Source of the DNA: Paratissierella sp033809995
Lineage (GTDB): Bacteria; Bacillota; Clostridia; Tissierellales; Tissierellaceae
DNA: 5,923 nucleotides
Direction of reading: 5' to 3'
Assembly (NCBI GenBank): GCA_033809995.1
Contig: JAPXKQ010000139.1
Span: forward strand, 1 to 5,923
Each line of letters opens with the position of its first letter. Positions within the stretch are counted from its first letter, which is position 1. Position numbers and translations under genes: made by a program. Shown one piece after another: positions 1 to 5,558 of the stretch. The notes beneath the pieces are model-generated. The model was not told the origin of the DNA. It did not search any database and saw only the letters and a list, made by a program, of their open reading frames with translations.

Positions 1-159
1 TTAGATACATATGGATATGAAGGAGGAGGCAGGCATCTAAGGGAGTTAGGGGTTATATTCGGCAAAAATCTTCCTGGACAGAAAGCTAGAATTAAGCTCA
101 TGTTAATATTGGGCTTGACAAATGATTTAGATATTATTAGAAATATATTTGAAGATTAA
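1..159 (+). CDS. C-terminal end of an unrecognised protein (5' end outside window)
   Basis: The first reading frame is open from base 1 to a TAA at 157-159, giving the last 52 residues of a protein that begins upstream of the window. The visible part starts LDTYGYEGGGRHLRELG, continues through a basic stretch with LPGQKARIKLML, and ends DIIRNIFED. It is compatible with a small globular, partly helical C-terminal domain and has no membrane segment or cysteine. I do not recognise the family from this fragment and assign no function. It counts as coding because the frame is clean, the composition is protein-like, and a strong hairpin terminator begins one base after the stop. The next gene is convergent. 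Confidence 0.7.
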   Translation, partial: LDTYGYEGGGRHLRELGVIFGKNLPGQKARIKLMLILGLTNDLDIIRNIFED

Positions 160-190
160 CAGATAGGTAGCACCTATCTGTTTCTATCTC
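158..190 (+). terminator. Hairpin terminator between convergent genes
   Basis: An 11-bp perfect inverted repeat, AACAGATAGGT (158-168) and ACCTATCTGTT (172-182), has a 3-base loop and is followed by a T-rich stretch, TTTCTATCTCTT. It starts inside the stop codon of the + strand gene. On the minus strand the same hairpin contains the TAG (174-176) that ends the out-of-frame coiled-coil tail. The following bases there (TTAATCTTC) are less T-rich, so it is best supported as a + strand terminator and only possibly bidirectional. Confidence 0.7.
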
Positions 191-392
191 TTAAATAAAA
201 TCCCCTAGTCCTTTTAATCAAAAACTGTTCAATTTGAACTACCTGATCTTTTAAAAGTTTCAATTCTTCATTAGGATTTTCTGATAATACATGGACCCTT
301 TTTTCTATTTCATCTAGTCTAGCTTTTATCTTTTCAATATCCTTTCTAATCTCCTCATGGGAGTTTAAAATCTGAATATGGGATGGAAGTTC
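174..392 (-). CDS. Out-of-frame C-terminal coiled-coil tail of the propeller-like protein
   Basis: Directly after the nine-A run, the -1 frame of the minus strand is open for 72 codons, from GAA at 392-390 to TAG at 176-174. It reads ELPSHIQILNSHEEIRKDIE and continues with heptad-like KIKARLDEIEKRV and ELKLLKDQVVQIEQFL, ending in a basic FYLRDRNR. The E/K/L/I-rich helical pattern is typical of a coiled coil and unlike random AT-rich sequence. There is no ATG and no ribosome binding site in this frame, so it is unlikely to be a separate gene. It fits as the natural end of the 365-1420 protein, reached by a -1 frameshift, by slippage on the A run, or in an ancestral or corrected sequence with one more A. 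The product would then be 343 + 72 = 415 residues. Confidence 0.6.
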   Translation of the reverse strand, partial: ELPSHIQILNSHEEIRKDIEKIKARLDEIEKRVHVLSENPNEELKLLKDQVVQIEQFLIKRTRGFYLRDRNR

Positions 393-1420
393 TTTTTTTT
401 TAATGGAACTTTAACAGCATTTTCTATGAAACCAAAACCTACAAATTCTATATCTGGCTTTATGGTACCAAAAGAATAGTCTAGGTTATTTCTATCATCA
501 CTAAACTTATCTATATACTTATATCTAACAATTTCTTTCTGTTTAAAATTTCCCCATAAATAAATTGGACTCCAAGTGATACCGTCGTCTTCACTATATC
601 TGCTCATTATGTTTTCATATTCAAGCCATATTACCCAAAGCTTGTTATCATAATATATTATAGTTGGATACATTATATTCCCATCATTAGATAGTATCAT
701 ATCCATATCTTTCTGTATTTCGTCATCAATATTAAATCTTTCATATTTTACTGTTAAGTTATCATCATATTGACAATACACTAAATGTAAATTATTGCCC
801 ATCAAAAGGGTATCCATGTATAATATCCTGTGATTATTGTTAGTAAGCTTAATCCTATCTTCCCACTTTTTATTAGTAAGGTCAAAAGACCTTCTATATA
901 TAGTATTATATTCTTGTTTTTCATGGTAAAACACAAACAGCTTTTTACCATAATTTATTAACTCTATAGGATTTAAAATTTCTCCTACATTTATTTCGTC
1001 TACTACATGGGTGTCCCAAATATTACCATCATAATAATGGTGATATATTTTATATTTTTTACTCCCTTCTGTCAAAGAAATGCAATAGAATATATGCAAG
1101 TTTCCATCTTCAACCATCATATCTAGATTATATACTTCTGGTATAGACTCTTTAGTCAATTTAATATTTTCAACTTCATCTCCTTTTAATAGTAACATTG
1201 TTAAATTAAAAGACATATCTTGATATATTATATAAATCTGACTTTTATTATCTATTGAAGCATTAAAGTCTACATACACGTCTTTGCTTACTACACGTTC
1301 TTGGATGGAATTATCTAATTTATTGAATATATATTGGACTAAATCGTGTTGTACTAATCTAAATAAGTTTAAATTACCTTCAATATCCCTTATTATCACC
1401 ATTTTATCTTTATAAAACAT
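365..1420 (-). CDS. Cytoplasmic beta-propeller-like (BNR/sialidase-fold type) protein, function unknown
   Basis: The predicted protein has 351 residues and no signal peptide or membrane span. A short pattern (small/polar-L-hydrophobic-hydrophobic-Y/W) recurs at about residues 16 (NLNLF), 62 (IYIIY), 108 (LHIFY), 161 (LFVFY), 211 (LHLVY) and 261 (LWVIW). The spacing is roughly 50 residues, as expected for propeller blades. Residues 276-283 (SEDDGITW) form a good Asp box, the hallmark of BNR/sialidase repeats. I see only one such box and no catalytic arginine triad, so an enzyme is not claimed. The start chosen is ATG at 1420-1418, with AGGTGG eight bases upstream. An in-frame GTG at 1432 lies within or before that site and is less likely. 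The frame stops eight residues after the LKKK encoded by the A run, and a coiled-coil tail continues in the -1 frame. It is divergent from the cysteine-rich gene. No convincing promoter was seen. Confidence 0.8.
   Translation of the reverse strand: MFYKDKMVIIRDIEGNLNLFRLVQHDLVQYIFNKLDNSIQERVVSKDVYVDFNASIDNKSQIYIIYQDMSFNLTMLLLKGDEVENIKLTKESIPEVYNLDMMVEDGNLHIFYCISLTEGSKKYKIYHHYYDGNIWDTHVVDEINVGEILNPIELINYGKKLFVFYHEKQEYNTIYRRSFDLTNKKWEDRIKLTNNNHRILYMDTLLMGNNLHLVYCQYDDNLTVKYERFNIDDEIQKDMDMILSNDGNIMYPTIIYYDNKLWVIWLEYENIMSRYSEDDGITWSPIYLWGNFKQKEIVRYKYIDKFSDDRNNLDYSFGTIKPDIEFVGFGFIENAVKVPLKKKNFHPIFRF
393..401 (-). other. Nine-A homopolymer and A AAA AAG slippery site
   Basis: On the minus strand, nine consecutive A precede G, read in frame as TTA AAA AAA AAG. 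The last seven bases plus phase give A AAA AAG, the same heptamer as the dnaX -1 frameshift site. A one-base backward slip continues as GAA CTT CCA into the open 72-codon coiled-coil frame. One extra A in the transcript or genome would do the same. I see no strong Shine-Dalgarno-like stimulator just upstream. Only a small possible hairpin (CTCC/GGAG) lies about 25 bases downstream, so transcriptional slippage or an indel is as plausible as programmed ribosomal frameshifting. Confidence 0.6.
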
Positions 1421-1494
1421 TTTCCTCACCACCTATTTATATTCCTTATAAATAATATTAAAAGAACGTGTAGTTTATTCCCATTTCTAATTGT

Positions 1495-1523
1495 AACAAC
1501 TGCACGGACAAAGGAATATATTA
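1495..1523 (+). promoter_or_regulatory. Possible sigma-K-type promoter of the cysteine-rich gene
   Basis: AACA at 1495-1498 resembles the sigma-K -35 element (mACm). Seventeen bases after its AC comes AATATATTA at 1515-1523, which matches CATAnnnTA except for the first base. A start near 1530 would leave a leader of about 35 bases carrying the ribosome binding site. No good sigma-A pair was found here. The match is short and the region is AT-rich, so this is a candidate only. It gains some weight from the coat-like composition of the encoded protein. Confidence 0.28.
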
Positions 1524-1550
1524 TAAATGAGATTAAAGCTCAATACTGAT

Positions 1551-1558
1551 AAAGGAGG
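1551..1558 (+). promoter_or_regulatory. Strong ribosome binding site of the cysteine-rich gene
   Basis: AAAGGAGG, six bases before the ATG at 1565, is a near-perfect Shine-Dalgarno sequence and fixes the start of the + strand gene. Confidence 0.85.
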
Positions 1559-1564
1559 ATAAAT

Positions 1565-2545
1565 ATGAATTGTTCAAATATTAAACCTGAAGCTATTAGT
1601 TTAGGAGTTACCGATAGATGTTGTGTAGGCAATACTGGTTGTGAATGGGATGGTACTTTAAGAAATGTAAAAACAGAACCAATATTTGTACAAAAGGTCT
1701 TTGATGCCACTTTAGTTAACTTACAAGCTCTAAGTACAGTAAACAACGTAAGATTTACACCTAACTTAGGTAGAAATGCTAGGATTATTAGGATATTAGA
1801 TATTAGATGTAGAAGGTTTTTTAATCCTGGAAATATTAATGATCCACGTAATTTAGTAGTAGAGCCTGAAACCATGTTATCCGGAGGTAAATTTGTAAAG
1901 GATGGTAAAGGCAATCCAATAGAAGTAGTAGGTCCTGATGGATTTAGATCGGAAAAAATCATATTTGCAGATACTGCTGAATGCGATGATGAAGGAAAAG
2001 GGACGCCGGTTTTTGGTACCCAAAAAGTAAGGATTAGGGGTAATGTCCTAATAGAAGTCGATGCTGTAGTTCAGACTTCTGGATCTAGAAGGAGAACTGT
2101 TACCTTAACTGCCAATGTCCCTATCACTCCAGTGGAGCTAACCAATTTCTTTGAACTATGTATACCTTCTGTATTTAATTCAGCATTCTTCCCACGATTT
2201 GCTGAATTCTGTAGCGTATTATGTGAAACTAGATTGGCTACTAATAGTATAAGCAGGGATATAGACATTAACCCAGAAACTGGAGAGGTTAGAATAGATC
2301 TAATTATTGCAATATGTGTTTCTTGTGAAAAGAAGATCATAGTACCTGTTCAACTTTGTGTACTATCCACCGGGTTCCCAGAGTTATCTCCAGAGGTTTC
2401 ACCAATATGTACTACGTTCCCATCTCTATTCCCTAGACAAATAGATGAAAATAATGTAGATCCTGATCCACCTTGCCGTAGACCACGTCTATCCCTAGAT
2501 ACAGAAGATCTTGGTGAAGAATATATAGAAGATTATGAAGAATAA
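1565..2545 (+). CDS. Cysteine-rich hypothetical protein, possible spore coat/exosporium component
   Basis: The 326-residue protein has 14 cysteines (3, 19, 20, 26, 82, 140, 199, 216, 220, 251, 254, 265, 282, 304), including a CC pair and a CxxC at 251-254. It has no signal peptide and no hydrophobic segment typical of a membrane span. The N-terminal part (residues 1-30) is cysteine-dense. The middle is beta-rich, with alternating hydrophobics such as VRIRGNVLIEVDAVV (155-169) and RTVTLTANVPI (177-187). The end is a proline/arginine patch (PPCRRPR) and an acidic tail (EDLGEEYIEDYEE). I do not recognise a named family. Soluble, cysteine-rich, repeat-like beta proteins of this kind are common among clostridial spore-surface proteins, and the possible sigma-K promoter agrees, but the role is inferred. 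The gene stands alone and ends inside a shared palindromic terminator. Its ATG follows a strong AAAGGAGG. Confidence 0.85.
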   Translation: MNCSNIKPEAISLGVTDRCCVGNTGCEWDGTLRNVKTEPIFVQKVFDATLVNLQALSTVNNVRFTPNLGRNARIIRILDIRCRRFFNPGNINDPRNLVVEPETMLSGGKFVKDGKGNPIEVVGPDGFRSEKIIFADTAECDDEGKGTPVFGTQKVRIRGNVLIEVDAVVQTSGSRRRTVTLTANVPITPVELTNFFELCIPSVFNSAFFPRFAEFCSVLCETRLATNSISRDIDINPETGEVRIDLIIAICVSCEKKIIVPVQLCVLSTGFPELSPEVSPICTTFPSLFPRQIDENNVDPDPPCRRPRLSLDTEDLGEEYIEDYEE

Positions 2546-2580
2546 AATAGATGCTCCCAGCTGGGAGCATCTATTTTATT
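2541..2580. terminator. Perfect 40-bp palindrome, shared bidirectional terminator
   Basis: Bases 2541-2560 and 2561-2580 are exact reverse complements: two 20-base arms with the axis at CAG|CTG. The core GATGCTCCCAG is GC-rich and the outer arms are A/T-rich, so each strand reads a stable hairpin ending in a T-rich tail (CTATTTTATT). It contains the TAA of the + strand cysteine-rich gene (2543-2545) and the TAG of the minus-strand HD-GYP gene (2571-2573). It therefore very probably terminates both convergent transcripts. Confidence 0.9.
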
Positions 2581-3605
2581 ATATCTACTATGGTTACTTC
2601 TTGAGGCTCTAAAAAGTTTATATATTCATCTCCTGATTTGACTATGCTTTTAGTTGGGTTTTGAGGATGTACATATATGATGGTTCCTACCTCACCACTG
2701 CTTAACAATACTTCACATCCTACATAAAACTCTGACAACTTGTCCAAGAACAATCTAGTAATATAAGGATCTAGTGCCCCAAAGCTCTGCTCTTCTAACA
2801 TTTCGGCAGCATAAAAAGGCGATATTTTCCTTCTATAGTATCTATCCGATGTTAACGCATCATACACATCACAGACTGCGATAATCTTTGAGTATTCATG
2901 GATTTTATCTCCTTTTATTCCATGGGGATAGCCGCTACCATCTTCTCTCTCATGGTGTTGAAGAACACCAATCAATACATTTTTGCTTATACCCACTGTA
3001 TCTAAAAGCACATTGTAGCTATATATTGGATGTTTCATCATTATCTCTCGTTCTTCAATCGTTAATTCCCTAGGTTTTTGTAAAATATTATCAGATATCT
3101 TAAGCTTTCCAATATCATGAAATAGACCAGTTAAAGCTATTTGTTTTATCTGTTTCTCTGAGTAGTCTAACCATTTTCCTATCATAATTGCCAACATAGC
3201 CACGTTTAAACTATGATTAAAGACATAATCATCTTTTTCCTCTAGCTGACGCAATCTTCCCAATATATTATTATGTTGAATAATTTCCACAATTAAATCA
3301 TCTAGCTCATCACTTATTTCAGTAAGTAAAATCTTTTTCCCTAATTTTACATTGGAAAACACATCCTCTACTTTATCAGATAATCTTTCATATCTAATAA
3401 TAAAACTATTTTGCTTTATATCCTCTACATCTTCATCAGGATCATACACAAAAACATATTTTACTCCTTGATTATGAATCCTCCTAATAAGTCTTTTGTT
3501 TAGTACCGTGCCTTTTGAAACTAATATTGCCCCACTTTTTATACTTTCCACATCGTCTGACAACACCATACCTGGTTTTAATTGATTTGTATCTAGTTTT
3601 ATCAT
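2571..3605 (-). CDS. HD-GYP domain protein, probable cyclic-di-GMP phosphodiesterase
   Basis: The 344-residue cytoplasmic protein opens with IKLDTNQLKPGMVLSDDV, the usual N-terminal module before many HD-GYP domains, and continues through a helical linker. All HD-GYP landmarks are present: H131, the HDIGK metal motif (163-167), H192 in the HP pair, HHE at 217-219, DGSGYP (222-227), and DVYDALTSDR (246-255). An active enzyme that hydrolyses cyclic di-GMP (or a related cyclic dinucleotide) is therefore likely. The last 50 residues, from VGCEVLLSSGEVGTI, look like a small beta-rich add-on. There is no receiver or transmembrane sensor domain. The start chosen is ATG at 3605-3603, with AGGGGGT five bases upstream. 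An ATG at 3623 would overlap the preceding gene and lacks a suitable site. It is the last gene of an operon with two Gate proteins and lies 10 bases after the second. Confidence 0.92.
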   Translation of the reverse strand: MIKLDTNQLKPGMVLSDDVESIKSGAILVSKGTVLNKRLIRRIHNQGVKYVFVYDPDEDVEDIKQNSFIIRYERLSDKVEDVFSNVKLGKKILLTEISDELDDLIVEIIQHNNILGRLRQLEEKDDYVFNHSLNVAMLAIMIGKWLDYSEKQIKQIALTGLFHDIGKLKISDNILQKPRELTIEEREIMMKHPIYSYNVLLDTVGISKNVLIGVLQHHEREDGSGYPHGIKGDKIHEYSKIIAVCDVYDALTSDRYYRRKISPFYAAEMLEEQSFGALDPYITRLFLDKLSEFYVGCEVLLSSGEVGTIIYVHPQNPTKSIVKSGDEYINFLEPQEVTIVDIIK

Positions 3606-3615
3606 TAAATACCCC

Positions 3616-4080
3616 CTAGCCATATTTTTGAATGTCTTTTGATACCCCCTCTATAGCCTTAGATGAAAAATAAGCAACTATCAATGCTACAATCAATCTG
3701 GTGATAAAAAGTAACCATAGATTAGCCCCTACTGCAGCAAATATAAAGGTATCTTCAAATATGGCATGGCAAGCAACAAGAAAAATCATAACTATATACA
3801 AATCTTTTTTGTTTAAATTCCCTTCCTCAACACTTTCTACTATTATTCCGGCTCCATACACTAGCCCAAACACCATGCCAATCATAAGCGGAAAAACCGA
3901 TTCATTAGATATATCGAAAAGTTTTGGTATAGGCTTTAGCTTTTTTGAGATTTTTTCCAATATTTCTGCATCTTTTAGTATTTCCATAGCTATCATCAAA
4001 GGGATTATTATCTTTGCCATGGAAAAAACCGAATTCAAACTACCCATTGTACTCTCTTTTAAATAAGCCATAAAATCCAT
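3616..4080 (-). CDS. Gate-domain (nucleoside recognition) membrane protein, second of a pair
   Basis: The 154-residue integral membrane protein has hydrophobic stretches at about 21-34, 63-82, 95-116 and 119-137. The pattern SVFPLMIGMVFGLVYGAG (61-78) is typical of the Gate domain (Pfam nucleoside-recognition family) found in SpmA/SpmB, YjiG/YjiH and FeoB-type transporters. It carries CHAIFED (104-110) and ends with a charged, cytoplasmic-looking tail. It aligns almost without gaps to the preceding gene product, sharing KES near residues 8-10, H105 and ITR at 126-128, so the two are paralogues. It is shorter than SpmA or SpmB. The substrate is unknown, and the domain name should not be read as proof of nucleoside transport. 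ATG at 4080 is preceded by AGGAGG at a spacing of five bases, overlapping the end of the upstream gene. Confidence 0.85.
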   Translation of the reverse strand: MDFMAYLKESTMGSLNSVFSMAKIIIPLMIAMEILKDAEILEKISKKLKPIPKLFDISNESVFPLMIGMVFGLVYGAGIIVESVEEGNLNKKDLYIVMIFLVACHAIFEDTFIFAAVGANLWLLFITRLIVALIVAYFSSKAIEGVSKDIQKYG

Positions 4081-4089
4081 AATAACCTC

Positions 4090-4506
4090 CTACAATATTA
4101 AATTGAATATAATACCAGATAATACTGCCAATGTAATCCTTGTAATTACTATCAATGCTAAGCTTACTCCCGTTTTTTTGACAACTACAGATTCTAATAA
4201 TAAACTGTGAGAAAAAGACAACATAATAGCTAATATAGTAGCCTGTTTAGCTGACAAACTCAAGCTTGCCATAGCTCCAATCCCAGCATATAAATTGATA
4301 AAATTCCCTAATACTAGTGGTACAGCTGCTTCACCTGGTAAACCTAAAATTTTCATTGCTGGTTCAAAAAAATTGGATATGCTATTTAATAATGGAGTAT
4401 AGCTTAAAAATGTAACAAAAAAATAAACTGGAACTACTATTTTACTCAATTTCCATAAAGTAAATACACCTTTTATAAATCCATTTCGTATACTTTCCTT
4501 ATACAA
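4090..4506 (-). CDS. Gate-domain (nucleoside recognition) membrane protein, first of a pair
   Basis: The predicted protein has 138 residues and several membrane segments. Its signature is LPGEAAVPLVLGNFINLYAG (residues 56-75), typical of the Gate family, followed by SFSHSLLLES (97-106) and VITR (120-123). It resembles YjiG/SpmA-type proteins but is shorter, and it is a paralogue of the next gene product. Together they probably form a heteromeric membrane unit of unknown substrate. The start chosen is TTG at 4506-4504, because AAGGTGA lies five bases upstream. A TTG five codons earlier (4521) has no ribosome binding site and would overlap this one. It is the first gene of the operon, just downstream of an extended -10 promoter. 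Its stop lies nine bases before the next ATG, indicating translational coupling. Confidence 0.83.
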   Translation of the reverse strand: MYKESIRNGFIKGVFTLWKLSKIVVPVYFFVTFLSYTPLLNSISNFFEPAMKILGLPGEAAVPLVLGNFINLYAGIGAMASLSLSAKQATILAIMLSFSHSLLLESVVVKKTGVSLALIVITRITLAVLSGIIFNLIL

Positions 4507-4510
4507 TTGT

Positions 4511-4517
4511 CTCACCT
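4511..4517 (-). promoter_or_regulatory. Ribosome binding site deciding the TTG start of the first Gate gene
   Basis: Minus-strand AAGGTGA sits five bases before TTG at 4506-4504. It falls inside the longer frame that would start at TTG 4521, which itself has only AT-rich sequence before it. This favours the shorter protein. Confidence 0.55.
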
Positions 4518-4538
4518 TCAATTATATAATGTAAAAAT

Positions 4539-4547
4539 ATTATAACA
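4539..4547 (-). promoter_or_regulatory. Extended -10 promoter of the Gate/HD-GYP operon
   Basis: Minus-strand TGTTATAAT is an exact TGnTATAAT extended -10. The start would fall near 4532, giving a leader of about 25 bases before the TTG at 4506. A -35 element would have to lie inside the upstream terminator hairpin, where no good TTGACA match exists. The extended TG would compensate for that. It implies vegetative sigma-A-type transcription of the Gate/HD-GYP unit, separate from the activase unit. Confidence 0.5.
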
Positions 4548-4550
4548 TAG

Positions 4551-4578
4551 AAAAACCTTAAGTGTATACACTTAAGGT
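4551..4578 (-). terminator. Palindromic terminator of the activase operon
   Basis: Bases 4555-4578 form a perfect 24-bp palindrome (minus strand ACCTTAAGTGTA and TACACTTAAGGT), followed on the minus strand by a run of T ending at 4551 (TTTTT across the stem end). The last base of the palindrome is the first base, on the minus strand, of the activase stop region (TGA at 4580-4578). The T run lies only on the minus strand side, so it is read as a one-way terminator. Confidence 0.8.
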
Positions 4579-5558
4579 CATGCTAACTTAGAATTCTTAT
4601 TGTCCAAACTATTAGACCATTTTCCACATCTGTCGCCATATCTAGCTAGTAATCTTCCATTTTCCCTTATCTCTATTATTTCACATATATTAGAACAGCC
4701 ATCACACTCAAAGCCATTTACCTGATAGTCTGCCTTATGGATTGAAGTTCCCTTAAAATTAGTATATCCCTTTTTCTTTACCTCTTCTTTAGCTAAAATG
4801 GCCACTCCAATAGCACCCATTACATCGTAATTATCAGGGATATAAATCCTTTCACCAAAAGTTGTTTCAAAAGCCTTTCTTATCCCTATATTCGCTGCTA
4901 CACCCCCTTGAAATAGTATTGGGGAAAGTATTTCCTTGCCTTTACCAACATTATTCAAATAGTTTCTAACCAAAGCTTCACATAATCCTTTAGCTATATC
5001 TGCTTGATTATGTCCAAGCTGTTGTTTGTGAATCATATCTGATTCTGCAAATACTGCACATCTACCAGCAATTCTTATGGAGTTTTTAGATTTTAAGGCT
5101 AAGTTCCCAAAATCATTGATATCTACCCCTAGTCTCATAGCCTGCCTATCTAAAAAGGAGCCAGTACCTGCAGCACATACGGTATTCATAGCAAAGTCTG
5201 TAACTATCTTATCCCTAATAATTATTATCTTTGAATCCTGTCCCCCAATTTCAATTATGGTTTTTACATTAGGCAAAAAATCTAATCCTGCCACTGCATG
5301 AGCAGTAATCTCATTTTTTACTACATCAGCACCTACAATTATATTTGCTAGACTCCTTCCGCTTCCCGTAGCACCTACACCTAATATATCTATATCTCCT
5401 TTTAAATCTTCTATCTCCCTTATGCCTTCTTTTAAAATCTCTATTGGCTTTCCTTGGGTCCTCATATATTTTTTATAATGAATGTTATTGTTTTCATCCA
5501 TTAATACTACATTAGTACTAACAGAACCAACATCGATACCCATATAATACTTATCCAA
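4578..5558 (-). CDS. 2-hydroxyacyl-CoA dehydratase activase-type ATPase (BcrAD/BadFG family)
   Basis: The 326-residue soluble protein has the ASKHA ATPase fold. GIDVGSVSTN (7-16) and EIGGQDSKII (103-112) are the two phosphate loops, ATGSGR (63-68) is the family motif, and FQGGVAAN (216-223) is the adenosine motif. C128 in NTVCAAGTGSFL and C167 in GRCAVFAES match the cysteines that hold the bridging [4Fe-4S] cluster of HgdC-type activases. These enzymes use ATP to push a low-potential electron into a dehydratase partner. A C-terminal extension carries C285, C288, C292 and C311 (FECDGCSNIC and DRCGKW), a likely extra metal or cluster site common in activases paired with DUF2229 proteins. The start is TTG at 5558, served by GGAGG nine bases upstream; the first ATG (5543) is too far from it. 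It overlaps the end of the upstream gene by eight bases. The true substrate is unknown. Confidence 0.92.
   Translation of the reverse strand: MDKYYMGIDVGSVSTNVVLMDENNNIHYKKYMRTQGKPIEILKEGIREIEDLKGDIDILGVGATGSGRSLANIIVGADVVKNEITAHAVAGLDFLPNVKTIIEIGGQDSKIIIIRDKIVTDFAMNTVCAAGTGSFLDRQAMRLGVDINDFGNLALKSKNSIRIAGRCAVFAESDMIHKQQLGHNQADIAKGLCEALVRNYLNNVGKGKEILSPILFQGGVAANIGIRKAFETTFGERIYIPDNYDVMGAIGVAILAKEEVKKKGYTNFKGTSIHKADYQVNGFECDGCSNICEIIEIRENGRLLARYGDRCGKWSNSLDNKNSKLA

Larger units (their letters stand above)
1421..1564. other. Divergent intergenic region
   Basis: This 144-bp AT-rich stretch separates the divergent propeller-like and cysteine-rich genes. It holds a ribosome binding site at each edge (minus AGGTGG, plus AAAGGAGG) and the possible sigma-K-type promoter on the + strand. 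On the minus strand there are TATAAT-like strings (around 1518-1532), but no -35 at proper spacing. No RNA gene, riboswitch or operator-like palindrome was seen. Confidence 0.5.

Noticed and set aside
1421..1432. GTG start four codons upstream for the propeller-like gene
   Set aside because: The GTG codons overlap the AGGTGGTGAGG region that serves as ribosome binding site for ATG 1420, and nothing suitable lies before them.
1540..1962. Minus-strand open frame of 140 codons opposite the cysteine-rich gene
   Set aside because: It lies antisense to a well-supported gene with a strong ribosome binding site, has no site of its own, and shows low-complexity hydrophobic composition typical of an antisense shadow.
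2071..2340. Minus-strand open frame of 89 codons inside the cysteine-rich gene
   Set aside because: Antisense shadow with no ribosome binding site or recognisable motif.
3606..3623. ATG at 3623 as HD-GYP start, overlapping the Gate gene
   Set aside because: AGGGGGT lies just before the ATG at 3605, and the family normally begins at the IKLDTNQLKPGMVL-type segment. The longer start has no ribosome binding site at the right place.
3701..4066. Plus-strand open frame of 121 codons opposite the second Gate gene
   Set aside because: The opposite strand encodes a clear Gate-family membrane protein within a coupled operon. The serine/isoleucine-rich translation is an antisense artefact.
3616..4506. 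Identification of the Gate pair as SpmA/SpmB
   Set aside because: Both proteins are clearly shorter than SpmA and SpmB, and the partner is an HD-GYP gene rather than the usual spore-maturation neighbours. Only the shared domain can be claimed.
4521..4526. Second TATAAT on the minus strand as a promoter for the first Gate gene
   Set aside because: A start about seven bases downstream would fall within the ribosome binding site and leave almost no leader. The extended -10 at 4539-4547 is better placed.
5077..5301. Plus-strand open frame of 74 codons opposite the activase
   Set aside because: It overlaps the most conserved activase motifs on the other strand and has no start signals.
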